A stretch of DNA of 64,000 nucleotides from Closterium sp. Naga37s-1 (taxonomy: Eukaryota; Streptophyta; Zygnematophyceae; Desmidiales; Closteriaceae): contig CANJKZ010000078.1 of NCBI GenBank assembly GCA_947471745.1, positions 4,344,501 to 4,408,500 on the forward strand. The letters run 5' to 3'. Under the pieces are notes generated by a model. The model made no database searches and was not told the DNA's origin. It was given only the letters and a program-made list of their open reading frames with translations. The position numbers and the translations under genes were made by a program. Every line of letters starts with the position of its first letter. The first letter of the stretch is position 1. Below, one piece after another: positions 50,588 to 61,639 of this stretch.

Positions 50588-50909
50588 ATCAGAGTGTAGT
50601 GCAAGCTCAAGCGCAGCAGCAGATATACCATGTCAGAAGTATAATTGTCTATAATTGTCAAAGCGGGGTGAAAGCCAAAGCCCAGCTGTTCTTAGTTGTC
50701 TGGAAAAGGAAGCAGACAATGGCTGTTGGTACTGTGAATAGCAAGGATCATGATTCTGACAGCGCGCAGAAGCTGTGACGCCTCACCTTGCACGCCTTTC
50801 AATGTTGTACACTTACTGAGCTATTGCATTTAAATGCACAGTACAGGTGGGGGTACAATTTGCTCCATACTACATACACAGTAGAGTCCTGCACCCTGTA
50901 GTTCTAGTC

Positions 50910-53399
50910 CTATGCGGAGCGCTCGGTAACAAGCACATCGCCCCTGGAGTCTCGTGAGATGCGGATTTCTTTATCGATGTAGGTGTTGTCAAACCTGTTG
51001 GAGTGGCGTGATAGAATAGGATATTAACCTTACATGGAGCAGCAGCAACTGAGGCAAAGATTGGACGAGCCATGACAACTGACAGTGCATGGTTCTGACG
51101 ATTTTGAGTCTACTAAAAGATTGCCCATCCATCACACTAAGAGTAGACGAGTGAGTCATGACGATCTTGACTCAACAGGCTTTGCTTGCTTCTGAATCAG
51201 AGTCTCACCATCGTTGCAAGAGATCACCTTGACTTACCGTACCATCCTTGGCCGAATAGCGGAACAGGTAGGGTCCACTCCACGACCACGAAGCAGTGAT
51301 AAGTCCAGCATTTACCGTAGTAGACTCCTTTGCTTAACTTTCTCCTCCACTAAACTTTGCATCCTTGACTTTCTCCTCCTTTGCTAACAGTCTCCAGCAT
51401 TTACCGCACTAGACTCCTAAGTTAACCTTGTTACCATACAATGCCACATAGAATCTATTGAAACAGCACATTCCTACTCACCATCCCTGGCCGAAGGGTG
51501 GAACAGGTAGGGTCCATGAAGCAGTGACGAGACGAGCACCTGTGAACCTGATGAGGGGAAGGGGAATCACGAAAGGTGGAAGAGGTAGAGTCCACGTACG
51601 AAGGAGGAGTGACGAGTCGAGCACATGTGAACCTTATGTAGGGAAGAAAGTGAGGTGCGACTTTTGAGTTGACTCAAGGGGACAAGTAGGGAAAGAGGAA
51701 GTGAGAGGCGAGATTTGAGTTGACCCAAAAGGTGCAACAGGTGGGGTTTCTGTAGGAAGGCGCCCATGAAGCTGTGACTAGACGAGCACCTGTGAACCTG
51801 GTGTGGGAGAATGGGAGGCAAGAGGCGCGTATTGAGTTGCCTCAAAGGGTGGGAAAGGTAGAATCCATGAAGCTGTGACTAGACGAGCACCTGTGAACCT
51901 GTTGTGGGGAAGGGGAAACGAAATGCTTGATGTAAGTTACTATGAAAAGCGAATACATGGCTTGGTTAGCAGCTCAAAAGGTGCATGCGACGACCATGGA
52001 GGCATAGTCATGGGGAGAGGGGGGAGCTGCGAGAATGTAAGAAGCCGGAGTGGGGGAGGAAACATGTGTGTGAGAGAGGGGTGGTTTTTGCGTGGGGCCG
52101 AGGCGATACTGACTGGAAGGTGACGCGTTGTGCGGAAGCGACTTGGATGGAAGCAGAGACGTCAAACATGCCCGAGGGGGGGAAGGTGATGGTGTTGCTT
52201 AGAGTGCCCTTCGTTACGTCTATGGTCTGCAAGGCAAGGAGGGAACAGGAAAGGGTAAGGGAAGGGGTAAGAGAGAGTAAAGGAGGGGGTTAGGGAGGGA
52301 AGATGATGGTGTTGCTGAGAGTGCCATTCGCCACGTCTATGGTCTGCATATGGCACGGGATGGTGGTTCAAGAAAGGGTAAGGGATGGGTAAGGGAGGGG
52401 GTAAGCGAGGGAGAAAGGGAGGGAAGGTGATGGTGTTGCTGAGAGTGCCCTTTGCCACGTCTATGGTCTGTGAATGGCATGGGATGGTGGTTCAAGAAAG
52501 GGAGAGGGTGTGGGGAGGGGAGAGAGGGAGGCGACTTGGATGGAAGCAGATACGTCAAACATGCCCGAGGAGGGGAAGGTGATGGTGTTGCTTAGAGTGC
52601 TCTTAGCCACGTCTCTGATCTGCATGGGGTGGAGGGAGTAAGGGAGGGAGGGGATGAGTGGGAGAGGAAGGGAAGGGGTAAGGGGGGAAGGTGATGGTGT
52701 TGCTCAATGTGCCCCACGGCACGTCTATGGTTTTCATAGCCTGGTAAAAAAACAGCTGCTTTAAAATGTGTCTCCAGCCATGGTGCCGAAAAAGGAGTTT
52801 GAATGGTGGTGCCGAAAAAGGGAGCTATTTACTTGAAATGTGTCTCCGGCGGTGGTGCCGAAAAAGGGAGCCTGCTTGAAAATGAAGAGCGTCTCTTTTT
52901 CAGTCGTCCATAGAAGCTTCCACGTGGCACTCAATGATTCGTCAGATGTCGTCACATGAGTTCCTTTCTCCCCGTCCGCTCTCCCGCCTCCCCCTAGCTT
53001 CTCCAGCGATTCAATAGCTGCCAGAATTTCGCGAGTAATAGCCTCGTCTGTTACCACTCCGCGCTCCGAATTCGCAATCGCGGCGTGGAGTCTGGCCTTA
53101 ATCGCTGTCGCGTCATCCGCAGTAGAAGGGGATTTTGTACCACCCGTCGCAGAGGCAGTATACCGAGTTCGGCCGCTTCTCGGCGATTGTAACCGTCTCT
53201 TGGAATCTGTTACCAAATTCGGCAATCTTTCGTAACCAATGCAGCTCACAGGACCGGTAATAGGGCTGCTAGTATGACAAATATGAGCAATATAATTACT
53301 GGCGACGCGCGTAGTAGTAAATGCGGGTCCAAGTGCGCGACGAGGCGGCAACAGCTTAGATGCTGTCGTGGGACCGCGGTTGACGACCATGGAATCCAT
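50910..53399 (-). CDS. Plastid lipid-associated protein (fibrillin/PAP family)
   Basis: Chloroplast protein of the fibrillin family, associated with plastoglobules or thylakoids. Exons (minus): 52833-53399, 52114-52226, 51482-51547, 50910-50994, all in phase, 276 residues. The first in-frame ATG, 53399, has a good context (GGCCCATGG) and opens a Ser/Thr/Arg-rich transit-peptide-like N terminus. Then come AIKARLHAAIANSERGV (helix), SATWKLLWTTEKETLFIFKQ (the family W-x-LLYTT motif), IDVTKGTLSNTITFPPSGMF, TASWTLPVPPFGQGWFDNTY and the C-terminal ISRDSRGDVLVTERSA, which match the PAP core in order. The WxLPxPPFGQGWF block suggests one of the short plant classes near FBN7/9/10; I cannot fix which. 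Three introns contain partial copies of exon edges. Head to head with VPS24 (about 1.3 kb between starts). Confidence 0.9.
51230..51290 (-). repeat. Downstream copy of fibrillin exon 3 3' edge
   Basis: Encodes WTLPVPLFGQGWY with two possible donors (GTACGG and GTAAGT). Joining from GTAAGT would put the last exon out of frame, so this copy probably acts only as a decoy. Confidence 0.8.
51560..51905 (-). repeat. Three upstream copies of fibrillin exon 3 5' edge
   Basis: Near 51590-51645, 51745-51805 and 51855-51905, each repeats the acceptor and GTTCACAGGTGCTCGTC-like start (FTGARLVTAS) of exon 3. They then diverge into TTGAGTYRMCTCAAA-type intron sequence. Confidence 0.78.
52285..52745 (-). 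repeat. Four upstream copies of fibrillin exon 2 5' edge
   Basis: Copies near 52290-52350, 52425-52480, 52535-52630 and 52690-52745. Each has a CAG acceptor (or its remnant) and encodes TIDVAKGTLSNTITFPP with small changes. The third extends further, to GMFDVSASI. The real exon is the innermost, at 52114-52226. Confidence 0.82.
52760..52832 (-). repeat. Two downstream copies of fibrillin exon 1 3' edge
   Basis: FFGTMAGDTF and a shorter FFGTTIQT-like segment repeat the last codons of exon 1 directly after its donor. The first copy keeps ACATTT before an altered donor. Confidence 0.8.
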
Positions 53400-54692
53400 G
53401 GGCCCGTTGATGACGGCTAACCGGCAAAGATGACGACGGACGCGAAATGCCGAGGGAATCCGTCGGATCAAGGACTGCTCTGCCCGCACACAGCACTGAC
53501 GGAATCTGTCTGACCAATTGGGTGTGAGTGGCGAGGCGAGCTTTACTTCACGTTTCTGAAGTGAAGCAATGGGAGATTTCCTCACCCTAATTCACTGCTT
53601 TCAAAAAGGTTCAAAACGGTTTGTGCAAAAGAAAGCTAAAAAAACCGTGGGTTTAGTACGGTTATCTGTCAATTTCAGGGCCACGGATGCCAGACGTTGC
53701 CGAAATTTCAAATCCATTTTGGATTTGGCCCTCCCGAGAAGCAAGTGCCAAAAGGGTTTCGCGTTCTGCTCGGTGTTGTGCGTTTTGAAGAGGTACGTAT
53801 TGTCACCCGCTGACACATGAAGGGGGTGAAATTCCACTGGACAAATATCTCCGACGCTGTAAACGCGATTCTCTGTAACAAGGATATGCAAGGTAGCTTC
53901 CCCTTCCCTCCTGACCTGATTCGGAAAACCGTATTCAAGAAACCTCGTAGCAATATTCACTGAAAGCTTTCGAGTGGTTGGGATGATCCCAGAAGTACCA
54001 TTCATAGTCTCTGCGAGTTTCTGTGAAGAAACATTCCACAGCCACGTGGGAAGACTGGCCTAAAATGAACGCGCATTCACTCAACATTTGTGGTCCTGAT
54101 GAAATTCTTCTCGTGGCTGCTCAGCTCAAGCCTATGTCATTCTCGAGCAGATTTGAGTATCCATTTTACACTAGTCTTTCTTGCAGTCACTGATATTGTA
54201 TGGTTGTTGTTCCGAGCTCCCACTGATTAGATTCCTGCTCGCGAATACGTTCGATTTTCGTCCGTGAATTCGAACTACTATCTTCGCGAATCCGCTCTCT
54301 TGCTTCCAGAGCGCGCGAAATCAGGAAACGACCCTTTGGCGTCACGTGCTATCCCTCTATTTCTCAGTTGTGCTCAGTGTGTCAGCCTTTTAGCATCAAC
54401 TGAGTCTCAGTTAGCGTCAATTTCTGTCAGTTAGTCTCAGCTAGTTAACCACTGGAGACTGGTTGTGGAGCCGCGATTGTCTTGTTTGGGTTGCAAGAGT
54501 GCGAATATAAGGAACGATTTCACCGAGTGGTGATTGTAAGGGGTCACGACCTTGTCATTCTTTTAGGAGCGACTCGGAAACTATCAGGAACAGTCATCCT
54601 GACGGTTATTATAACCATTCGAAATTTACTTGTGAGTGTGGAAGCTAATCAACCGAGCCGGCGCTAGCCACGTCAGCTTCCACGTCAGCACG
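53400..54692. promoter_or_regulatory. Divergent fibrillin-VPS24 promoter interval
   Basis: Separates the two start codons. The 54,340-54,480 part has repeated CAGTTAG/TCAGTTAG and CTCAGTT motifs. CCACGTCAGC occurs twice immediately before the VPS24 ATG (54669-54690), an ACGT-core element. A minus-strand open frame (53601-54005) overlaps it. Confidence 0.4.
53601..54005 (-). CDS. Small open frame of unknown function, 134 codons
   Basis: ATG at 54005, stop at 53601. The protein has an ordinary composition (no low-complexity bias), with ENRVYSVGDICPVEFHPLHV and a basic C-terminal half. No family recognised. It lies upstream of the fibrillin start on the same strand and could be a separate gene, an upstream exon or chance. 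No splice evidence either way. Confidence 0.35.
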   Translation of the reverse strand: MNGTSGIIPTTRKLSVNIATRFLEYGFPNQVRREGEATLHILVTENRVYSVGDICPVEFHPLHVSAGDNTYLFKTHNTEQNAKPFWHLLLGRAKSKMDLKFRQRLASVALKLTDNRTKPTVFLAFFCTNRFEPF

Positions 54693-57600
54693 ATGCTGAA
54701 GAACATGTTCGGTCCGAAGCTGACTCCGCAGCAGCAGCTGCGGGAGTGGCAGCGCAAGCTACGGCAGGAGCAGCGCAACATCGAGCGGAACATCCGAGGT
54801 GGGATGGGTTGGGATGGGATTTGATGGGATAGGATGGTATGGGGAGAGGCAGCGCAAGCTACGGCAGGAGCAGCGCAACATAGAGCGGAACATCCGAGTT
54901 CGTTGGGATAAGCTGGGATGGGATGGGATGGGGTAGGGTGGAGTGTGGTGGACTGGGGTGGGGTGGGATGGAATCGAGTGGGATGGGATTGGGTGGTGTC
55001 ATCAGGTAGATGGTATGTTTCTGGAGAGCCGTTTTTGAGACGGCAAAAGAAACACGCGGAGAATCTGAGGTTGGTTGCTCTGTAACTTTTCTTGAACTAG
55101 TTCACGCCATGGTTATCAAGAGGTATTGGCACACACCATCATTTCATCAAGGAGATTAAGGTGGTAAATTTGAAGAAGGAGATTAAGGGGCGGTGAAGAT
55201 ACAATCTATTGAAGATCCAATCAAATCAATCAAATCTTTTCCATCCACCATGTCATCGCTGTATCTTACCGATTTGTCTCCTTCATCCCTCTTCCCTCCG
55301 TCCTCTCTCCATCCTCTCTCCGTCCTCTCTCCGTCCTCCCTCCGTCCTCCCTCCTCCGACTTCCCCCTCGTGCCTCCTCCCTCCTCCTTCATTCCTCCTC
55401 CCCCTGTCCTCCTCTCCTCTTCCTCCTTTTTCCGCAGAGATCCAGCGAGAGGAGGTGAATGCAAAGAAGGCAATCAAGGAGGCGGCCAAGAGGGGCGATC
55501 TGGGATCAGCCAAGGTGCGTGGGGGATGGGCGAGGCGTGGTGTGGTGGGATGGGATGGGATGGGCTGGGGTGGAGTGGGAGGGAATGGGTTTGGGTGGGA
55601 TGTATTGGTGAGTGGGCTGGTGGAGCGAGGCGAATGTGAAGAAGGGAATCAAGGAGGTGACACAGCGAGGCGATCTGGGATCAGCCAAGGTGTGTGGGAT
55701 GGGTGCGGTGGTGTGGTGGGATAGTGGGATGGATGGGATAGGATGGGTTGGGATAGGATGGGTTGTTGAGCAGGGTGGTGGAGAGTGGTGAATGTGAAGA
55801 AATCCAACGAGAGGAGGTGAATGTGAAGAAGGGAATCAAGGAGGCGGCTAAGAGGGGCGATTTGGGATCCGCCAAGGTGTGTGGGATGAGTGCAGTGTGG
55901 TGTGGTGCGGTGTGGTGTAGTCTGGGGTGGCGTAGTGTGGTAGGTGTGGTGTGTCATGGTGATTGGTTTAACACGACATGCTGTATTGTATATGTGGAGG
56001 ATTAGACGGTGTGACATTGGTTGGAGATGGCATGGTGTGTTGTGTCATGGTGATTCGTTTAACAATGTCATGGATAGTATATGTGAAGGATTATGGTGTG
56101 ACATTGTTTGGATATGGCATGGTGTGATTCGGTTACTTTATTGCAGCTTATTGCAGTGCGGTGCAATGTGGTACACTATGGCATAAGAGAGCGTTAGTCT
56201 CTGTTCCTCCCTCTCTGACATTGCAGTGAGAGGGGTAGTTCGTGTTTCTCAACCATTTTTGTATGGTTAGATGCGGAGACACGATAGCACAACAAAGTCT
56301 CATGACTCTCAACGCGATTCCTCTCCCCTCTCCCCTCTCCCCTCTCCCGTCTCCCGCTTCCCTCCGTCGCTGTCTCCTGTTCGCTTATCGAGTGCAGCAT
56401 CTAGCCAAGGAGCTGGTGCGATCTCCCAAAGCCATCGGTCCCATGCACGAGAAAATTGCCCTGATGAACTCCACACCCCTTCCCCTCCCTGTTCCCATCT
56501 CCCCTCTTCCCTCTCACCCCTCGTGTCCCCCCAGCATCTAGCCAAGGAGCTGGTGCGATCCCGGAAGGCCATCAGTCGCATGCACGAGCAGAAAGCCCAG
56601 ATGAAATCCATTTCCTCCTCCTTGTTTGCTCTTCCTTTCGCACACCCCCCACCTCCCCTTCCCCCCCCACCACCCCTCACGTCCCCCCAGCATCTAGTCA
56701 AGGAGCTGGTGCGATCTCCCAAAGCCATCGGTCCCATGCACGAGAAAATTGCCCTGATGAACTCCACACCCCTTCCCCTCCCTGTTCCCATCTCCCCTCT
56801 TCCCTCTCACCCCTCGTGTCCCCCCAGCATCTAGCCAAGGAGCTGGATCCCGGAAGGCCATCAGTCGCATGCACGAGCAGAAAGCCCAGATGAACTCCAT
56901 TTCCTCCTCCTTGTTTGCTCTTCCTTTCGCACACCCCCCACCTCCCCTTCCCCCCCCACCACCCCTCACGTCCCCCCAGCATCTAGCCAAGGAGCTGGTG
57001 CGATCGTGGAAAGCCATCAGCCGCATGCACGAGCACAGGGCACAAATGAACTCCATTTCCTCTTCCTTGTTCGCTCTCCCTTTCGCCCCTTACCCCCCTC
57101 ACATCTCCCATCGCCCAGCATCTAGCCAAGGAGCTGGTGCGATCCCGGAAGGCCATCAGTCGCATGCACGAGCAGAAGGCTCAAATGAACTCCATTTCGC
57201 TTCACCTGGGGGAGAACATCGGTGAGAGGAGAGGGACGGGGTGAGGTGGAAGGGAGGGAACAGGTGGGGGTTTTAGCACGAGCAGAAGGCTCAAATGAAC
57301 TCCACCGTGCTGCACCTTGGGGAGAACATTGGTGAGAGGGGGGTGCAGGAGGAGGGAGTGGGCAGGGGGGTTGTCATTGATGTGAGCACGAGCAGAAAGC
57401 CCAGATGAACTCGATTTCCCTTCACCTGGGAGAGAACATTGGTGAGAAGAGGGGGGGAGAGGGAGTGGGCAGGGGGTGTGATGAACATTGATGAACATTG
57501 ATGAACATTGATGAACATAGATGAACATTGATGAACATAGATGTGAGCACGAGCAGAAAGCCCAGATGAAATCGATTTCACTGCACCTGGGAGAGAACAT

Positions 57601-60600
57601 TGGTGAGCGGGGGGAGGGGTTAGGAATCTGTGTAGGGATTGGAGAAAGAGGGTTGGAGAGAGGACGAGTCTTGGGTGATAAGGGGAGGTTTTTTGAGAAT
57701 TCTCAAAAAACATACGAGTCTTGGGTGATAAGGGGAGGTGTGAGCACGAGCACGAGGCTCACATGAAATCCAACTCGCTGCACCTGGGGGAGAACATTGG
57801 TGAGGAGGCGCGGAAGGGGGAGGAGATAGGGAGGGAGGTTGAGGTTTAGGCGATTGTGAGGGTGTAAGGGTGCGAGGGTGTAAGGGTGTGAGGGTGTAAG
57901 GGTGTGAGGGTGTGAGGGTTTGTCTTCATTCCAGTTCTCGAATGCTAGATTCGTGAACCCCCTGAACCTTTCTCCTCCAACGGACTCTCCTCCTCTTGTT
58001 CTCCGATTATGAAATTTTTGCTCCTTCTCTTCCTTCCCTTCCTCTCTTCTCTCCCTCCCTTTTCAATCTCACCAGCCATGGCGAAGGTGGCAGGGCACAT
58101 GCGAAGAGCGCAGATGTGATGAAGCTCAACAGCGGGCTGAGTGGGATGGGAGGCCTGAGCCCTGTTCTCACATGCTGATCCCTCCCCCAAATCCCCCCGT
58201 TGCAAATCCTTTCAACCCCTCCCAATCCCTCTCCACTCCCTCCCAGCCATGGCGAAGGTGGCGGGGCACATGGCGAAGAGCACGGAGGTGATGAAACTCG
58301 TCAGCGGATTGATCAAAGTGCCGCAGGTTGCTGGCACGATGCAAGAATTATCCAAAGAAATGATGAAGGTGCGAGGGTGGGGGAACTGGGAAGAGGGGAG
58401 AGGGAGGAGGGAAGAGCCTTTACAGTGGCATTTCAGCAGCTCTAGAAGCATGTGAAACTCGTCAGTGGGCTCATCAAAGTGCCCCAGGTGGCGGGCACGA
58501 TGCAAGAACTGTCCAAGGAAATGATGAAGGTGAAGGGGGGAGGAGGGGCGGGGAGAGGGAAAAGAGCGCCTGGGCACATTTAGGGGCACATGAAGCCAAT
58601 CAACCATTGGGCTGATCAAAGTGCACTAGGTGGTGGGCACCTTTTGAGGTGAAGGTGCGAGGGGGGAGGAGGGGCGGGGAGAGGGAAAAGAGCGCCTGGG
58701 CACATTTAGGGGCACATGAAGTCAATCAACCATTGGGCTGATCAAAGTGCCCTAGGCGGTGGGCACCTTTTGAGGTGAAGGTGCGAGGGGGGAGGAGGGG
58801 CGGGGAGAGGGAAAAGAGCGCCTGGGCACATTTAGGGGCACATGAAGCCAATCAACCATTGGGCTGATCAAAGTGCCCTAGGTGGTGGGCACCTTTTGAG
58901 GTGAAGGTGCGAGGGGGGAGGAGGGGCGGGGAGAGGGAAAAGAGCACCTGGGCACATTTAGGGCCACATGAAGCCAATCAACCATTGGGCTGATCAAAGT
59001 GCCCTAGGTGGTGGGCACGTTGCAAGAACTGTCCAAAGAAATGATGAAGGTGCGAGGTTGGGAGTGTTTGATCCTAGGGGGAGGTAGGGCTGCTGTGAGC
59101 GGGTTCAGAAGCACATGAAGCTGCCAACAGCCGTTTGAGGTGCTTTAAAAAAAAACCATAGGGGGACGTACGTACGTAGGGCTGCTGTGAGCGGGTTCAG
59201 AAGCACATGAAGCTGCCAACAGCCGTTTGAGGTGCTTCAAAGAAAACCCATAGGGGGACGTACGTACGTAGGGCTGTTGTGAGCAGGTTCAGAAGCACAT
59301 GAAGCTGCCAACAGCCGTTTGAGGTGCTTAAAAAAAAAACCATAGGGGGACGTACGTACGTAGGGCTGCTGTGAGCGGGTTCAGAAGCACATGAAGCTGC
59401 CAACAGCCGTTTGAGGTGCTTCAAAGAAAAAACATAGGGGGACGTACGTACGTAGGGCTGCTGTGAGCGGGTTCAGAAGCACATGAAGCTGCCAACAGCC
59501 GTTTGAGGTGCTTAAAAAAAAACCATAGGGGGACGTACGTACGTAGGGCTGCTGTGAGCGGGTTCAGAAGCACATGAAGCTGCCAACAGCCGTTTGAGGT
59601 GCTTCAAAGAAAACCCATAGGGGGACGTACGTACGTAGGGCTGCTGTGAGCGGGTTCAGAAGCACATGAAGCTGCCAACAGCCGTTTGAGTTGCTTCAAA
59701 GAAAAACCATAGAGGGACGTACGTACGTAGGGCTGCTCTAAGCGGGTTCAGAAGCACATGAAGCTGCCAACAGCCGTTTGAGGTGCTTAAAAAAAAAAAA
59801 CCATAGGGGGACGTACGTACGTAGGGCTGCTCTGAGCGGGTTCAGAAGCACATGAAGCTGCCAACAGCCGTTTGAGGTGCTTAAAAAAAAAACCATAGGG
59901 GGACGTACGTACGTAGGGCTGCTGTGAGCGGGTTCAGAACCACATGAAGCTGCCAACAGCCGTTTGAGGTGCTTCAAAAAAAAACCATAGGGGGACGTAC
60001 GTACGTAGGGCTGCTCTGAGCGGGTTCAGAAGCACATGAAGCTGCCAACAGCCGTTTGAGGTGCTTCAAAGAAAAACCATAGGGGGACGTACGTACGTAG
60101 GGCTGCTCTAAGCGGGTTCAGAAGCACATGAAGCTGCCAACAGCCGTTTGAGGTGCTTAAAAAAAAAACCATAGGGGGACGTACGTACGTAGGGCTGCTC
60201 TGAGCGGGTTCAGAAGCACATGAAGCTGCCAACAGCCGTTTGAGGTGCTTAAAAAAAAAGCCATAGGGGGACGTACGTACGTAGGGCTGCTCTGAGCGGG
60301 TTCAGAAGCACATGAAGCTGCCAACAGCCGTTTGAGGTGCTTAAAAAAAAAACCATAGGGGGACGTACGTACGTAGGGCTGCTCTGAGCGGGTTCAGAAG
60401 CACATGAAGCTGCCAACAGCCGTTTGAGGTGCTTAAAAAAAAAGCCATAGGGGGACGTACGTACGTAGGGCTGCTCTGAGCGGGTTCAGAAGCACATGAA
60501 GCTGCCAACAACCAGTCTGGTCAGTCATTGGGTTGGTCAAAGTGCCTCAGGTCAAAGTGCCTCAGATCAAAGTGCCTCAGGTCAAAGTGCCTCAAGTGGC

Positions 60601-61567
60601 GGCCACGATATAAGAACTGCCCAAGGAGATGAATGAAGAGAGGTTGCCTCCCCAGCTCACCCGCCTTCCACACAGATCCACCCCTCGTCTTTTCTGCTCT
60701 TTCCCCCCTATCCCTGCATCCTTCTTTTTTCCAGGTCTTGTCGTGATTTTTAGGCTGGTTTGATCAGCAAGATGCTGGGAGAGGCATTGGATGACGCTTT
60801 GGACAAGGAGGAGATGGAGGATGAAGTGGAAGAGGAGGTGAACAAGGCTCTCTTTTCCTCTCTTTTTCCCTTCTTTTTTCGGTTCCCAGGCTGGTCTTAT
60901 AAGTGAGATGCTGGAAGAGGCAGTGGATGACGCTTTGGACATGGAGGAGATGGAAGATGAGGTGGAAGAGGAGGTGATAGCAATTCAATTTCCCTGTATT
61001 TTCTACCCTTTTCCTCCCCTCTCAGGCTGGTTTGATCAGCGAGATGCTGGAAGAGGCTGTAGACGATGCTCTGGACACCAAGGAGATGGAGGAAGAGATG
61101 GAAGAGGAGGTGATAGCAACTCAATCTCCCTGTCTTTTCCGCCCTCTTCTTCCCTATCCAGGCTGGGCTTATAAGTGAGATGCTGGAAGAGGCTGTAGAT
61201 GATGCTTTGGACACCGAGGAGATGGAAGAGGAGGTGAACAAGGTCCCATCCTCCCACCTCCCTTGTATTCTCTGCTCCCTTTCACCCTGTTCAGGCTGGA
61301 TTGATCAGCGAGATGCTGGAAGAGGCAGTGGATGATGCTTTAGACACCGAGGAGATGGAGGATGAAATGGAAGAGGAGGTGAACAAGGTGCTTGATGAGC
61401 TGGCAACAGAAGCTACTGCGCAGCTTCCCACGGCGGTGCGGCAAAAGCAGCGGGCGGCAGAGGCAGCAGGGGTGGAGGAGGAGGATGAGAGGGTGCCTCA
61501 GATGGAGATGGGGTTGGGAGCGGACGATGAGGCGGAACTGGCTCGGCTGAAAGCCAAGTACAAGTGA
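54693..61567 (+). CDS. VPS24: ESCRT-III subunit VPS24 (CHMP3-type)
   Basis: Snf7-family protein that polymerises on endosomal membranes for multivesicular-body sorting. Five exons give a consistent frame of 226 residues: 54693-54798, 55438-55514, 57119-57221, 58247-58368, 61295-61567. Exon 1 MLKNMFGPKLTPQQQLREWQ with the basic RKLRQEQRNIERNIR helix; exon 2 EIQREEVNAKKAIKEAAKRG; exon 3 HLAKELVRSRKAISRMHEQK and MNSISLHLGENI; exon 4 MAKVAGHMAKSTEVMKLVSG and PQVAGTMQELSKEM; exon 5 the acidic C-terminal helices (ISEMLEEAVDDALDTEEMED) and a terminal MIM-like DDEAELARLKAKYK. Order and content match plant VPS24 closely. Other copies of exons 2-5 exist: exon 3 has five extra 5' copies and four extra 3' copies, and exon 5 has four extra copies with both splice sites. 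Isoforms are therefore possible. The choice of copies here is the one giving family-length protein. Confidence 0.92.
54840..54900 (+). repeat. Downstream copy of VPS24 exon 1 3' edge
   Basis: Repeats the stretch encoding RQRKLRQEQRNIERNIR with one silent change. The donor GT is replaced (GAGTTCG), so it is not a usable exon end. Confidence 0.88.
55620..55880 (+). repeat. Two downstream copies of VPS24 exon 2
   Basis: 55627-55689 encodes ANVKKGIKEVTQRGDLGSAK and 55797-55876 encodes EIQREEVNVKKGIKEAAKRG; both have a GTGTGT donor. The second is nearly full length, but its acceptor is weak. The copies are separated by GGGATGGG-rich repeats. Confidence 0.85.
56395..57118 (+). repeat. Five upstream copies of VPS24 exon 3 5' part
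   Basis: Starting at about 56399, 56535, 56691, 56827 and 56979, each has a good pyrimidine tract and CAG acceptor, then HLAKELVRS... to about MNS. They end in pyrimidine-rich intron sequence without a donor. Two types alternate: SPKAIGPMHEKIALM and SRKAISRMHEQKAQM, showing that a two-unit block (about 292 bp) was itself duplicated. The 56827 copy has a small deletion that breaks the frame. Confidence 0.9.
57265..57810 (+). repeat. Four downstream copies of VPS24 exon 3 3' part
   Basis: At about 57275-57332, 57386-57444, 57545-57603 and 57740-57801, each encodes EQKAQMNS...LHLGENI and a GGTGAG donor but has no acceptor. A GATGAACATT hexaplicate lies at 57477-57540. Confidence 0.9.
58070..58170 (+). 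repeat. Upstream copy of VPS24 exon 4 5' part
   Basis: Acceptor TCACCAG, then MAKVAGHM followed by a one-base loss and KLNSGLSGMGG. Non-functional partial copy 170 bases before the real exon. Confidence 0.85.
58440..59055 (+). repeat. Copies of VPS24 exon 4 3' part, including four of about 125 bp
   Basis: The first (58450-58529) encodes KLVSGLIKVPQVAGTMQELS and KEMMK with donor. Four further units of 123-129 bases repeat GGGCTGATCAAAGTGCCCTA with GGTGAAGGTGCGAGG. The last (to 59050) regains the full CAAGAACTGTCCAAAGAAAT edge. Confidence 0.88.
59100..60520. repeat. 92-bp minisatellite in VPS24 intron 4, about 16 copies
   Basis: Unit contains GAAGCACATGAAGCTGCCAA, GCCGTTTGAGGTGCTT, a poly-A run of 5-12, CCATAGGGGGACGTACGTAC and GGGCTGCTGTGAGCGG. 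The AGCACATGAAGCTG part resembles the exon 4 edge AGCATGTGAAACTCGTC, so the array probably grew from an exon-edge copy. Variation between units is mainly in poly-A length and TGTGAG/TCTGAG. Confidence 0.93.
60745..61240 (+). repeat. Four complete cassette copies of VPS24 exon 5 start
   Basis: Copies start about 60755, 60891, 61026 and 61162. Each has a CAG acceptor and a GAGGAG/GTGA donor and encodes AGLISEMLEEAVDDALD plus an acidic tail. Lengths are 84, 84, 84 and 72 bases, all multiples of three, so any could be included in frame between exon 4 and the terminal exon at 61295. Confidence 0.88.
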
Positions 61568-61639
61568 AGTGGTGCTGGTGGCTGGTGGGAGCGGTAGCAC
61601 TGCAGTAGAAGCAACCGCAACTGCAGCACGGGGAAGGGG

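Noticed and set aside
53569-53820. 83-codon plus-strand frame
   Set aside because: Lies antisense to the 53601-54005 frame, with no homology or splice support.
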